A stretch of 5,366 bases of DNA from assembly GCA_024636105.1 (NCBI GenBank), contig JAGXHO010000152.1, positions 1 to 5,366 on the forward strand, written 5' to 3'. Positions 1 through 4,464 of the stretch are shown here, in pieces. The notes below the pieces were generated by a model. That model was not told where the DNA came from. It was given only the letters and a program-made list of their open reading frames with translations, and ran no database searches. The position numbers were made by a program, and so were the translations under genes. Source of the stretch: Trueperaceae bacterium (lineage in GTDB: Bacteria; Deinococcota; Deinococci; Deinococcales; Trueperaceae). Position 1 is the first letter of the stretch. Each line of letters begins with the position of its first letter.

Positions 1-235
1 GCTCGGGGTCGACCGAGCCGTCCACCGCGCGCACCGCGCCGGGCTCCTCGCGCAGCTCGCGCAGTGCGTGCGCGAGCGCCCGCCCCGCGTCGGCATCGAG
101 GCGCACCAGGGTCGGCTGGCCCGCATCGCGGACGTGCGCGGGCAGCTGCCCGAGGCGCGTGAGATCGGCACGGACGGCGTAGGTGGCGGCGGTGACGAAG
201 GGGACCGCCACCGGCGGCAGCGGCCGGTGGGTCAA
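1..235 (-). CDS. Partial CDS, N-terminal ~78 codons; possible DUF3445 / heme-dependent N-demethylase-like protein
   Basis: Seen: an uninterrupted minus-strand frame with strong G/C third positions begins at a TTG (235-233) that overlaps the hsp20 stop codon (TTGA junction) and runs off the left edge. An in-frame GTG at 211-209 is an alternative start. Neither has a clear Shine-Dalgarno sequence, so translation may be coupled to hsp20. The visible protein has no signal peptide or membrane segment. It begins with a Pro-rich stretch, then VPFVTAATYAVRADLTRLG, a segment TLVRLDADAGRALAHALREL, and a DPE near the edge. Inference: the order 'PF...Y.V...L..LG', 'LD...R.LA', 'DPE' resembles the start of DUF3445 (heme-dependent oxidative N-demethylase) proteins as I remember them. 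The match is weak and the catalytic part is outside the window, so the product should be treated as unknown. The existence of the gene is more certain than its function. Confidence 0.6.
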   Translation of the reverse strand, partial: MTHRPLPPVAVPFVTAATYAVRADLTRLGQLPAHVRDAGQPTLVRLDADAGRALAHALRELREEPGAVRAVDGSVDPE

Positions 236-618
236 GAGCGCTTGGGCAGGTGCACCACGAGGAGCCCCGCGCGCAGATGGGCGGCGATCGCGTCGTGCTC
301 CACCGGTCCGGGCAGCCGGAAGCTGCGCTGGAAGGGGCCGGTGGGCCGCTCGCTGAACATGGGCCGCACGCCGTCCTCGAGCGTCTCCCGCACGCCCGCG
401 ACGATCAGTTCGTCGCCCTGAAGCGCCAGCTCCAGGTGCTCCTGGTCGACGCCGGGCACCTCCAGACGGAGCTGCCAGGCGTCGCCCAGGTCGAGCAGGT
501 CGGCGCGCGGGCCGGCCGCTTCGGTGGGGAGGTCGCGCAGGATGAGGTCGTCGAGGCGGTCCTTGACCGCGATGAGCGCCTCGAGGTCGTTGCGGGTGCC
601 GAGTTCGTCCAGGTGCAT
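232..618 (-). CDS. Small heat-shock protein, Hsp20/alpha-crystallin family
   Basis: An ATP-independent cytoplasmic holdase that binds unfolding proteins and passes them to DnaK/DnaJ/ClpB. The 128-residue product has a short N-terminal arm (about residues 1-36, helical and charged) and an alpha-crystallin domain (about 37-126). Recognisable features are PRADLLDLGDAWQLRLEVPGV (37-57; the usual 'ADiyetddayvl.velPGv' strand pair), the RPTGPFQRSFRLP block (91-103; family 'ERxyGxFxRsfxLP') and AGLLVVHLPK (117-126; the A-x-G-v-L-x-v-x-lPK signature). The protein stops two residues after LPK, so the C-terminal extension with the I-x-I oligomerisation motif is missing. The ATG at 618 is chosen because a TGC-TAGACT extended -10 lies just upstream. 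The next gene starts on its stop codon, suggesting a two-gene operon; miaA is divergent. The family call is secure. The oligomeric state is likely to differ from classical Hsp20 proteins. Confidence 0.9.
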   Translation of the reverse strand: MHLDELGTRNDLEALIAVKDRLDDLILRDLPTEAAGPRADLLDLGDAWQLRLEVPGVDQEHLELALQGDELIVAGVRETLEDGVRPMFSERPTGPFQRSFRLPGPVEHDAIAAHLRAGLLVVHLPKRS

Positions 619-627
619 CTCGGCGCG

Positions 628-636
628 AGTCTAGCA
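628..636 (-). promoter_or_regulatory. Extended -10 promoter of hsp20
   Basis: Reading the minus strand, TGC is followed directly by TAGACT (633-628), an extended -10 with 4 of 6 bases matching TATAAT. It ends 9 nt before the hsp20 ATG at 618, so the transcript would start at or within a few bases of the start codon. No TTGACA-like -35 is seen 17 bp upstream. The same TGCTAG core occurs in the lacI promoter in this window. Inferred from sequence only. Confidence 0.5.
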
Positions 637-644
637 CCGGACGT

Positions 645-650
645 TAGGCT
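645..650 (+). promoter_or_regulatory. -10 element for leaderless miaA
   Basis: TAGGCT fits the TANNNT -10 consensus and ends 6 nt before the miaA ATG at 657. A start site about 7 nt after the -10 would fall on the ATG itself, giving a leaderless mRNA; there is no purine-rich Shine-Dalgarno sequence in the gap. No -35 is visible. It lies 9 bp from the hsp20 -10 edge on the opposite strand, so the two divergent promoters probably compete for polymerase. Confidence 0.5.
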
Positions 651-656
651 GGTCCG

Positions 657-1619
657 ATGCCCGCCGACCGCCCACCACCGCGCACCGCCAGGCCGCACGC
701 CCACGCCAGCGGCCCGGTCGTGCCGGTGCTCGCCGCCCCCACTGCGGCCGGCAAGACGGCCGCCGCGCTGCGCCTCGCCGCGCATCCCGCCGGCCGCGGC
801 CTCGAGGTGATCAGCGCCGACGCCATGCAGGTCTACCGCGGCCTCGACGTCGCGACCGCCAAGCCGACCGCCGCGGAGCGGGCGCGCGTGCCGCACCACC
901 TACTCGACCTGGTCGAGCCGTTCGAGCCCTTCAGCGTAGCGGCCTGGGTGACCGCGGCCGAGGCCGCGATCGACGACGTGCTCGCGCGCGGCGGTCGGCC
1001 GCTCGTGGTCGGCGGAACCGGCTTCTACCTGGCGGCCCTGGGAGACGGCCTCCCGACGACGCCTCCCAGCGACCCGGCGCGGCGCGCGGCCTTGGAGGCG
1101 GAGCTCGCCGAGCGCGGCCTGGACGCGCTCGAGGCCGAATTGCGGGCCGCCGCGCCCGAGGACGCCACCCGCGCGCAGCGCAACCCGCGGCGGGTGCTCC
1201 GCGCGCTCGAGGTGCTGCGCGCCACCGGCCGGCCACCCTCGTCGTTCCCCGCTGCTCCGGCGCGCTTTCGGTTGCGGACCTTCGTGGCCCTGCCGACGCC
1301 GCCCCTCCTCGCGCAGCGGGTGCGCGAGCGGGTGGCGGCGATGGTGGCTGCAGGGCTGGTCGACGAGGTCGCGCGGCTGCTCGCCACGGTGCCGCCGGAG
1401 GCGACCGTGTGGCAGGCGATCGGGCCCAAGGAGCTCGCCCCCGTGCTGCGCGGCGAGCGACCGCTCGCGGCCGCGCTGGACGACGTCGCCGACGCCACGC
1501 TGCGCTACGCCAAGCGCCAGCGCACCTGGTTCGCCAAGCGCCCGGCGCACGCCGAACGACGCACGGACGTTCTGGACGCGCTCGATTCGGAACTGCTCGC
1601 TTGGTGGCGCGGCGCATGA
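657..1619 (+). CDS. miaA: tRNA dimethylallyltransferase MiaA
   Basis: Transfers the dimethylallyl group of DMAPP to N6 of A37 in tRNAs that read codons starting with U, giving i6A37, which MiaB can then thiomethylate. The product is 320 residues, close to the usual 300-315. Motifs in order: P-loop APTAAGKT (27-34; usual GPTASGKT), ISADAMQVYRGLDVATAK (52-69, with the conserved Asp at 55), VPHHLLD (78-84), VVGGTGFYL (117-125, catalytic-region Thr121), NPRRVLRALEV (176-186), QAIGPKEL (253-260) and RYAKRQRTWF (283-292). Two oddities: the usual GYKE motif reads GPKE, and about 19 Pro/Arg/His-rich residues precede the first strand. An internal GTG at residue 22 would give a more typical N-terminus, but the TAGGCT box placed for a leaderless start supports ATG 657. 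It is flanked by two chaperone genes in the opposite orientation and appears monocistronic. Confidence 0.96.
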   Translation: MPADRPPPRTARPHAHASGPVVPVLAAPTAAGKTAAALRLAAHPAGRGLEVISADAMQVYRGLDVATAKPTAAERARVPHHLLDLVEPFEPFSVAAWVTAAEAAIDDVLARGGRPLVVGGTGFYLAALGDGLPTTPPSDPARRAALEAELAERGLDALEAELRAAAPEDATRAQRNPRRVLRALEVLRATGRPPSSFPAAPARFRLRTFVALPTPPLLAQRVRERVAAMVAAGLVDEVARLLATVPPEATVWQAIGPKELAPVLRGERPLAAALDDVADATLRYAKRQRTWFAKRPAHAERRTDVLDALDSELLAWWRGA

Positions 1620-1622
1620 GGT

Positions 1623-1653
1623 AGCGCCGCGTCGCGCGATGCGGCGCGGCGCT
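1623..1653. terminator. GC-rich hairpin between convergent miaA and dnaJ
   Basis: A perfect 9-bp inverted repeat, AGCGCCGCG (1623-1631) and CGCGGCGCT (1645-1653), continues inward through a wobble pair, three GC pairs and a second wobble pair to a 3-nt loop (CGA). It starts 3 nt after the miaA stop and lies 69 bp past the dnaJ stop on the other strand. No T-tract follows on either strand, so it is not a classical intrinsic terminator. It could be a U-less terminator or a 3'-end stabiliser serving both genes. The structure is seen; the role is inferred from its position. Confidence 0.55.
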
Positions 1654-1721
1654 CCAGGAGCGGACGGGCGAGGAGGCGGGCGATCGGGTTGGCTGTGGGC
1701 GGTTCGGCGCGGAGCGGGCGA

Positions 1722-2849
1722 TCAGCTCTCGACCGGCGCCTCCTTCTCCTTCTTCTTGCGCTTGCCGAAGAACCCCTTGACCCGTTCGGAGAAGGTCTCG
1801 CGCCCCTCGATCACCTCACCCATCTCGTCCGCGTACGCGTGGAGCAGCTCGCGCGCCTTGGGGGTGAGCTTCTTGGGCGTGTCGACGAGGATCGTGACGA
1901 TCTGGTCGCCGGTGCCCACCTGCCGCAACCGCGGCATGCCGTGCCCGCGGAGCCGCACCTCGGTGCCCGAGCGGGTGCCGGCCAGCACCTCGACCACCTC
2001 TTCGCCGTCGAGCGTCGGGACGTGGAAGTGCGAGCCGAGGGCCGCCTGCGCCAGGCCGACGTGCAACGCGAAGCGCAGGTCGTCGCCGTCGCGGGTCAGG
2101 TGCTCGTCGGGGGCGAGCGTGAGGTAGACGTAGAGGTCGCCCGCCGGGGCGCCGTCCAGGCCGGCGTTCCCCTCGCGCGGCACGCGCAGGCGGTAGCCGC
2201 CGTCGATCCCCTTGGGCAGCCCCACCTGGACGGTGGCGCGCTCGACGGTGCGCCCCTGGCCGCGGCAGGCGGTGCAGGGCTCGATCACGATCTCGCCTTG
2301 GCCGTTGCAACGGGGGCAGGGTTGCTGCGTGACCACGGTGCCGAAGAACGACTGTGCCTGCATCCGCACGGTGCCGCTGCCGGCGCACTGGACGCACTTC
2401 TGCTTCCCCTTGCCGCCGGGCTCCGCGCGCTCGCCGTGGCAGCGCGCGCAGGCCGTGCGGCGCTCGATCTCGACCGGCACGGTGGAGCCGTCGCGCGCCT
2501 GCTCGAGGGTGACCTCGAGCTCGACCTCCAGGTCCTCGCCGGGCGTTCCGCGCTGCACGGGCCGCCGCCCCGCCATGCCGCCACCGAACACGGAGGCGAA
2601 CACGTCGAAGATGTCGCCGGGGAAGTGGGCGCCCGCGTCGGCGGAGCCGTAGCGGTCGTAGCGCTGGCGCTTCTCGCCGTCGGAGAGGACGGCGTACGCC
2701 TCGTTGATCTCCTTGAAGCGCTCCTCCGCGGAGGCGTCGCCCTGGTTGCGGTCGGGGTGGTACTTGAGGGCGAGCTTCCGGTAGGCGCTCTTGATCGTGG
2801 CGTCGTCGGCTTCGCGCGCGACCCCCAGCAGCTCGTAGTAATCGGCCAT
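1722..2849 (-). CDS. dnaJ: Chaperone protein DnaJ (type I Hsp40)
   Basis: Co-chaperone that delivers unfolded clients to DnaK and stimulates its ATPase. The product is 375 residues, typical of type I DnaJ. Domains: J-domain 1-70 with YHPDRN (HPD at 31-33); a short linker 71-96 with GDIFDVFASVFGGG, poorer in Gly/Phe than usual; zinc-binding region 134-200 with four CxxC pairs (134/137, 152/155, 178/181, 192/195); then the C-terminal substrate-binding beta domains (about 205-330) and a helical tail ending in a lysine-rich patch (GKRKKKEKE, 362-370). The first zinc repeat reads CARCHGERAEPG, with Arg in place of the second Gly of CxxCxGxG; all eight Cys are present. The start MADYYELLGV is chosen over an ATG 25 codons upstream because the family begins there, and because a TATACT -10 lies inside that upstream extension. 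dnaK and grpE are not in the window. Convergent with miaA, divergent from the LacI gene. Confidence 0.97.
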   Translation of the reverse strand: MADYYELLGVAREADDATIKSAYRKLALKYHPDRNQGDASAEERFKEINEAYAVLSDGEKRQRYDRYGSADAGAHFPGDIFDVFASVFGGGMAGRRPVQRGTPGEDLEVELEVTLEQARDGSTVPVEIERRTACARCHGERAEPGGKGKQKCVQCAGSGTVRMQAQSFFGTVVTQQPCPRCNGQGEIVIEPCTACRGQGRTVERATVQVGLPKGIDGGYRLRVPREGNAGLDGAPAGDLYVYLTLAPDEHLTRDGDDLRFALHVGLAQAALGSHFHVPTLDGEEVVEVLAGTRSGTEVRLRGHGMPRLRQVGTGDQIVTILVDTPKKLTPKARELLHAYADEMGEVIEGRETFSERVKGFFGKRKKKEKEAPVES

Positions 2850-2857
2850 CGCGCGCC

Positions 2858-2863
2858 AGTATA
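2858..2863 (-). promoter_or_regulatory. dnaJ: -10 element for leaderless dnaJ
   Basis: TATACT on the minus strand matches TATAAT at 5 of 6 bases and is separated from the dnaJ ATG (2849) by the 8 nt GGCGCGCG. The transcript would therefore start at or 1-2 nt before the ATG, and there is no Shine-Dalgarno sequence. No good -35 was found at 16-18 bp, which fits an activated or repressor-controlled promoter, or a gap in my reading. This site also argues against the longer N-terminus starting at 2924. Confidence 0.65.
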
Positions 2864-2904
2864 CGGGAGGCATCGGGCGACGCCGTCGCCCCGGACGCAA
2901 GATC

Positions 2905-2925
2905 CTTGCGCGCGATCGAGGCAAG
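2905..2925. promoter_or_regulatory. HAIR-like inverted repeat upstream of dnaJ (possible HspR site)
   Basis: CTTGC (2905-2909) and GCAAG (2921-2925) form an inverted repeat with 11 bp between them, the same geometry as the HspR-associated element HAIR (CTTGAGT-N7-ACTCAAG). By eye, 10 of the 14 defined HAIR positions match; mismatches are at positions 5, 7, 16 and 17. A third half-site, CGCAAG at 2896-2901, forms a tight 6-bp hairpin with CTTGCG at 2905-2910. The element is 41 bp upstream of the dnaJ -10. Known: HspR represses heat-shock genes, including in Deinococcus. That this imperfect copy binds HspR is inference. Confidence 0.35.
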
Positions 2926-2934
2926 CCGAGGTCC

Positions 2935-2983
2935 GGGTGCGCGCGGGTCGCCGCTCAGTGCCCACCGCGGGGTTCGCGCACCC
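2935..2983. repeat. Inverted repeat with 9-bp perfect arms
   Basis: GGGTGCGCG (2935-2943) is the exact reverse complement of CGCGCACCC (2975-2983). The 31-nt loop contains a smaller pairing, CCGC (2951-2954) with GCGG (2967-2970). There is no T-tract. It sits between the dnaJ and LacI promoters and upstream of both likely transcription starts, so it would act as DNA rather than as leader RNA unless an unseen promoter exists. In a GC-rich region a 9-bp match may be chance. Confidence 0.3.
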
Positions 2984-2995
2984 AGCGGCCCCGGA

Positions 2996-3009
2996 TGGAA
3001 ACGCTTTCA
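2996..3009. promoter_or_regulatory. cre-like LacI-family operator (distal)
   Basis: TGGAAACGCTTTCA matches the 14-bp LacI/CcpA-type consensus TGNAANCGNTTNCA at every defined position, including the central CG where the hinge-helix Leu of this family intercalates. It shares 11 of 14 bases with the second site at 3135-3148; the two centres are 139 bp apart. The adjacent regulator has the matching recognition-helix type (SPATVSRVLNG). It may be an auxiliary operator for DNA looping, or control a promoter not recognised here. Binding is inferred. Confidence 0.65.
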
Positions 3010-3102
3010 GAGCGTTCTCCGTGGGACCGAGATGATGCCGGTCGCGGATCGACCGCGTTCGCGTGCCTGACGGCGTTCGTCTGAAGATGAACGAATGGTG
3101 GC

Positions 3103-3131
3103 TTGACGGGCCGAACCTGGGCTGCTAGCAT
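3103..3131 (+). promoter_or_regulatory. Promoter of the LacI-family gene
   Basis: TTGACG (3103-3108, 5 of 6 to TTGACA), a 17-bp spacer, then TAGCAT (3126-3131) preceded by TGC, giving an extended -10. The predicted start is near 3138, inside the operator at 3135-3148. This is the best sigma-70-type promoter in the window. The leader is about 85 nt and ends in the ribosome binding site AAGGAGGT (3210-3217), 5 nt before ATG 3223. Confidence 0.75.
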
Positions 3132-3134
3132 CCA

Positions 3135-3148
3135 TGAAACGGCTTTCA
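3135..3148. promoter_or_regulatory. LacI-family operator on the lacI transcription start
   Basis: TGAAACGGCTTTCA has perfect 5-bp outer arms (TGAAA/TTTCA). It lies 3 bp after the -10 of the LacI-gene promoter and covers the predicted start site, an ideal place for repression. Its centre is GG rather than the CG of the distal site. Position and similarity to the distal site support autoregulation by the gene just downstream; the binding protein is inferred. Confidence 0.65.
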
Positions 3149-3209
3149 GACCGACCCGGAAGGGCTTCGCGCCATCGCGTGGGGCCGTCCTGGACCCCAG
3201 GGGCGCGCG

Positions 3210-3217
3210 AAGGAGGT
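3210..3217 (+). promoter_or_regulatory. Strong ribosome binding site fixing the LacI-family start
   Basis: AAGGAGGT, a near-perfect complement of the 16S rRNA 3' end, lies 5 nt before ATG 3223. It decides the start: upstream in-frame starts, such as TTG 3103, fall in the promoter itself. It contrasts with the leaderless dnaJ and miaA starts. Confidence 0.85.
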
Positions 3218-3222
3218 TGGGC

Positions 3223-4224
3223 ATGGCGACGATCCGAGAAGTCTCCCGCCTCGCGCGCGTTTCACCGGCCACGGTTTCACGCGTCCTCAACGGCACCACG
3301 CCGGTGGCGGACACCACCAAGGAGCGCGTGCTGGAGGCGATCGCGACCCTCGAGTACAAGCCGAACGCCTTCGCTCGCGGCCTCGCCACGAACCGATCGG
3401 GCGGTATCGGCATCACCGTCAACCAGGTGTCGAGCCCGTACTTCGGCGCGTTCATCGAAGGCGTGGAGCAGATCGTCCGCGCGGCCGGCCTGCACCTGAT
3501 GGTGTCGAGCGGCTTCGCCGACGCCAACGCGGAGCGCGAATCGATCGACTTCCTGCTCGAACGCCGCTGCGACGGGCTCGTCGTGCAGGCCGAGGGGCTC
3601 CCCGACGACGCCCTCATCGATCTGGTGCGCGACGGCGCGGCCCCGGTGGTGGTCTTCGGCCGCTCGATCACCGAGATCGAGGACGTCTGCGTCGTCACCA
3701 ACAACGAACTCGGCGGCGAACTCGCCACGCGGCACCTGCTCGAGCACGGCCACCGGCGAATCGGCCACGTGACCGGGCCGCTCTCGTACCCCGACGCGCG
3801 CGACCGCCTGCACGGGTACCGCCGCGCTCTCGAGGCTGCCGGCGTCGCGTACGAGGAGCGTTACGTCGTCGAGTCGAACTTCCTCGAAGAGGGGGGCGCC
3901 GAAGCGGCGATCCGGCTGCTGGACCGCGCGCCCGACCTCACCGCCATCTTCGTGGCGAACGACCAGATGGCGGCCGGCGCCATGCGCGCCCTGCGTGAAG
4001 CGGGGCGCGAGATCCCGGGCGACGTCTCCGTGGTCGGCTACGACGACGTCTTCCTGGCGCGCTACCTCACACCGACCCTGACCACGATCCGGCAACCGCT
4101 CGTCCACATGGGACGCGCGGCCGCCCACCTGCTGCTCGAACGCCTCGGACATCCACGAAGGGAGGTGGTGCGCCGGTTCGACCCGGAACTGGTCGAGCGT
4201 CAATCGGTCGTGCGAACGCGCTGA
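3223..4224 (+). CDS. LacI/GalR-family transcriptional regulator
   Basis: A cytoplasmic DNA-binding repressor, probably dimeric and released by a sugar. The product is 333 residues, the usual family length. The N-terminal helix-turn-helix is MATIREVSRLARVSPATVSR (1-20) followed by VLNG; the hinge helix is NAFARGLATNRS (48-59) with Leu54 placed to intercalate at the operator centre. The periplasmic-binding-like effector domain (about 60-333) shows family blocks SSPYFGAFIEGVEQ, FVANDQMAAGAMRAL (ANDQ 245-248), GDVSVVGYDD (GYDD 272-275) and YLTPTLTTIRQP. The recognition helix (PATVSRVLN) is the type that reads TGNAAN half-sites, matching the two operators upstream. Its own promoter carries one of these over the start site, so autorepression is likely. 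It precedes a sugar-binding protein gene in the same direction, making that transporter the probable main target. The effector sugar cannot be read from the sequence. Confidence 0.93.
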   Translation: MATIREVSRLARVSPATVSRVLNGTTPVADTTKERVLEAIATLEYKPNAFARGLATNRSGGIGITVNQVSSPYFGAFIEGVEQIVRAAGLHLMVSSGFADANAERESIDFLLERRCDGLVVQAEGLPDDALIDLVRDGAAPVVVFGRSITEIEDVCVVTNNELGGELATRHLLEHGHRRIGHVTGPLSYPDARDRLHGYRRALEAAGVAYEERYVVESNFLEEGGAEAAIRLLDRAPDLTAIFVANDQMAAGAMRALREAGREIPGDVSVVGYDDVFLARYLTPTLTTIRQPLVHMGRAAAHLLLERLGHPRREVVRRFDPELVERQSVVRTR

Positions 4225-4365
4225 CCGGAACGCTCTGACCCCGCCCCACCCGAAGGGTGACGCGCCGATCGCGGCAACGATCGAGCGCAGGCGCACCGGT
4301 TCCGAGGATTCACGTTCGCGCGTCGTCGAGCGGATCAAGCCCCCGCGACGCCCGATCGCCCCCAC

Positions 4366-4385
4366 GTTCCGCCGGATGGCGGAAC
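4366..4385. repeat. Perfect 8-bp inverted repeat upstream of the sugar-binding protein gene
   Basis: GTTCCGCC (4366-4373), GGAT, GGCGGAAC (4378-4385). It can form a stable hairpin with a four-base loop or serve as a 20-bp palindromic protein-binding site. It is 142 bp after the LacI stop and 80 bp before the next ATG, and no T-tract follows. Its arms do not resemble the TGAAA-type operators upstream of the regulator, so if it is an operator it would be for another protein. Confidence 0.5.
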
Positions 4386-4432
4386 CCCGGGCACCCACCT
4401 CCGGCGAGATTCTAGCCCCTGCGGGCCGGACC

Positions 4433-4453
4433 CTCGGCGAGCGCGGTGCCGAG
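4433..4453 (+). promoter_or_regulatory. Leader hairpin abutting the ribosome binding site of the sugar-binding protein gene
   Basis: CTCGGC (4433-4438) pairs with GCCGAG (4448-4453) around a 9-nt loop, possibly extended by a wobble pair. The Shine-Dalgarno GAGG (4455-4458) starts 1 nt after the stem and lies 6 nt before ATG 4465. The stem does not cover the Shine-Dalgarno but could affect ribosome loading or mRNA 5'-end stability. Confidence 0.3.
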
Positions 4454-4464
4454 AGAGGAACTTC

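Larger units (their letters stand above)
2850..3222. other. 373-bp divergent regulatory region between dnaJ and the LacI-family gene
   Basis: No convincing gene is seen here on either strand; the open frames that cross it are antisense or out-of-frame extensions of the flanking genes. It contains, from left to right, the dnaJ -10, a cluster of three GCAAG half-sites (2896-2925), a long-loop inverted repeat (2935-2943 with 2975-2983), a cre-like palindrome (2996-3009), the lacI promoter (3103-3131) with an operator on its start site (3135-3148), and about 75 nt of leader ending in a strong ribosome binding site. The stretch 3010-3102 holds nothing I can name. A tRNA was looked for and not found. 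Confidence 0.7.
4225..4464 (+). promoter_or_regulatory. 240-bp intergenic region upstream of the sugar-binding protein gene
   Basis: No gene is seen. Near the left end is a small hairpin, CACCC-GAA-GGGTG (4247-4259), without a T-tract: a weak terminator candidate for the regulator. Two CGATCG palindromes (4266-4271, 4278-4283) are separated by 6 bp. A perfect 8-bp inverted repeat follows at 4366-4385, and a hairpin abuts the ribosome binding site at 4433-4453. No good promoter was found; GATTCT (4408-4413) is at best a poor -10. No clear copy of the TGNAANCGNTTNCA operator is present. The transporter gene may have an atypical promoter or be read through from the regulator. Confidence 0.5.

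Noticed and set aside
250..810. Plus-strand open frame opposite hsp20 and running into miaA
   Set aside because: It overlaps the miaA start in another frame and is antisense to a convincing alpha-crystallin domain.
1666..1699. Four GGG runs that could form a G-quadruplex
   Set aside because: The loops are 5-9 nt and the region is simply G-rich; the predicted stability is low.
1676..1723. 10-bp direct repeat GCGGGCGATC at 1676-1685 and 1714-1723
   Set aside because: Short, GC-rich, and the second copy overlaps the dnaJ stop; most likely chance.
2850..2924. N-terminal extension of DnaJ from an upstream ATG (25 residues)
   Set aside because: The added residues are Arg/Pro-rich and unlike the family, and the dnaJ -10 box lies inside them.
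2961..2985. T-arm-like GGGGTTCGCGC suggesting a tRNA
   Set aside because: The flanking bases do not form a 5-bp T-stem and no acceptor, D or anticodon arm is found.
2850..3000. CIRCE element (TTAGCACTC-N9-GAGTGCTAA) for HrcA control of dnaJ
   Set aside because: No such sequence was seen; only the HAIR-like repeat is present.
1689..3035. Plus-strand open frame of 448 codons antisense to dnaJ
   Set aside because: The opposite strand encodes a complete DnaJ with HPD and four zinc motifs. This frame is Ala/Leu/Val/Gly-rich with no motif.
3103..3222. N-terminal extension of the LacI-family protein (40 residues)
   Set aside because: The TTG at 3103 is part of the -35 box. ATG 3223 has an ideal ribosome binding site and the helix-turn-helix begins right there.
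4222..4236. Possible third operator CGGAACGCTCTGA near the regulator's stop codon
   Set aside because: It needs a one-base deletion to align with the distal site and lacks palindromic arms.
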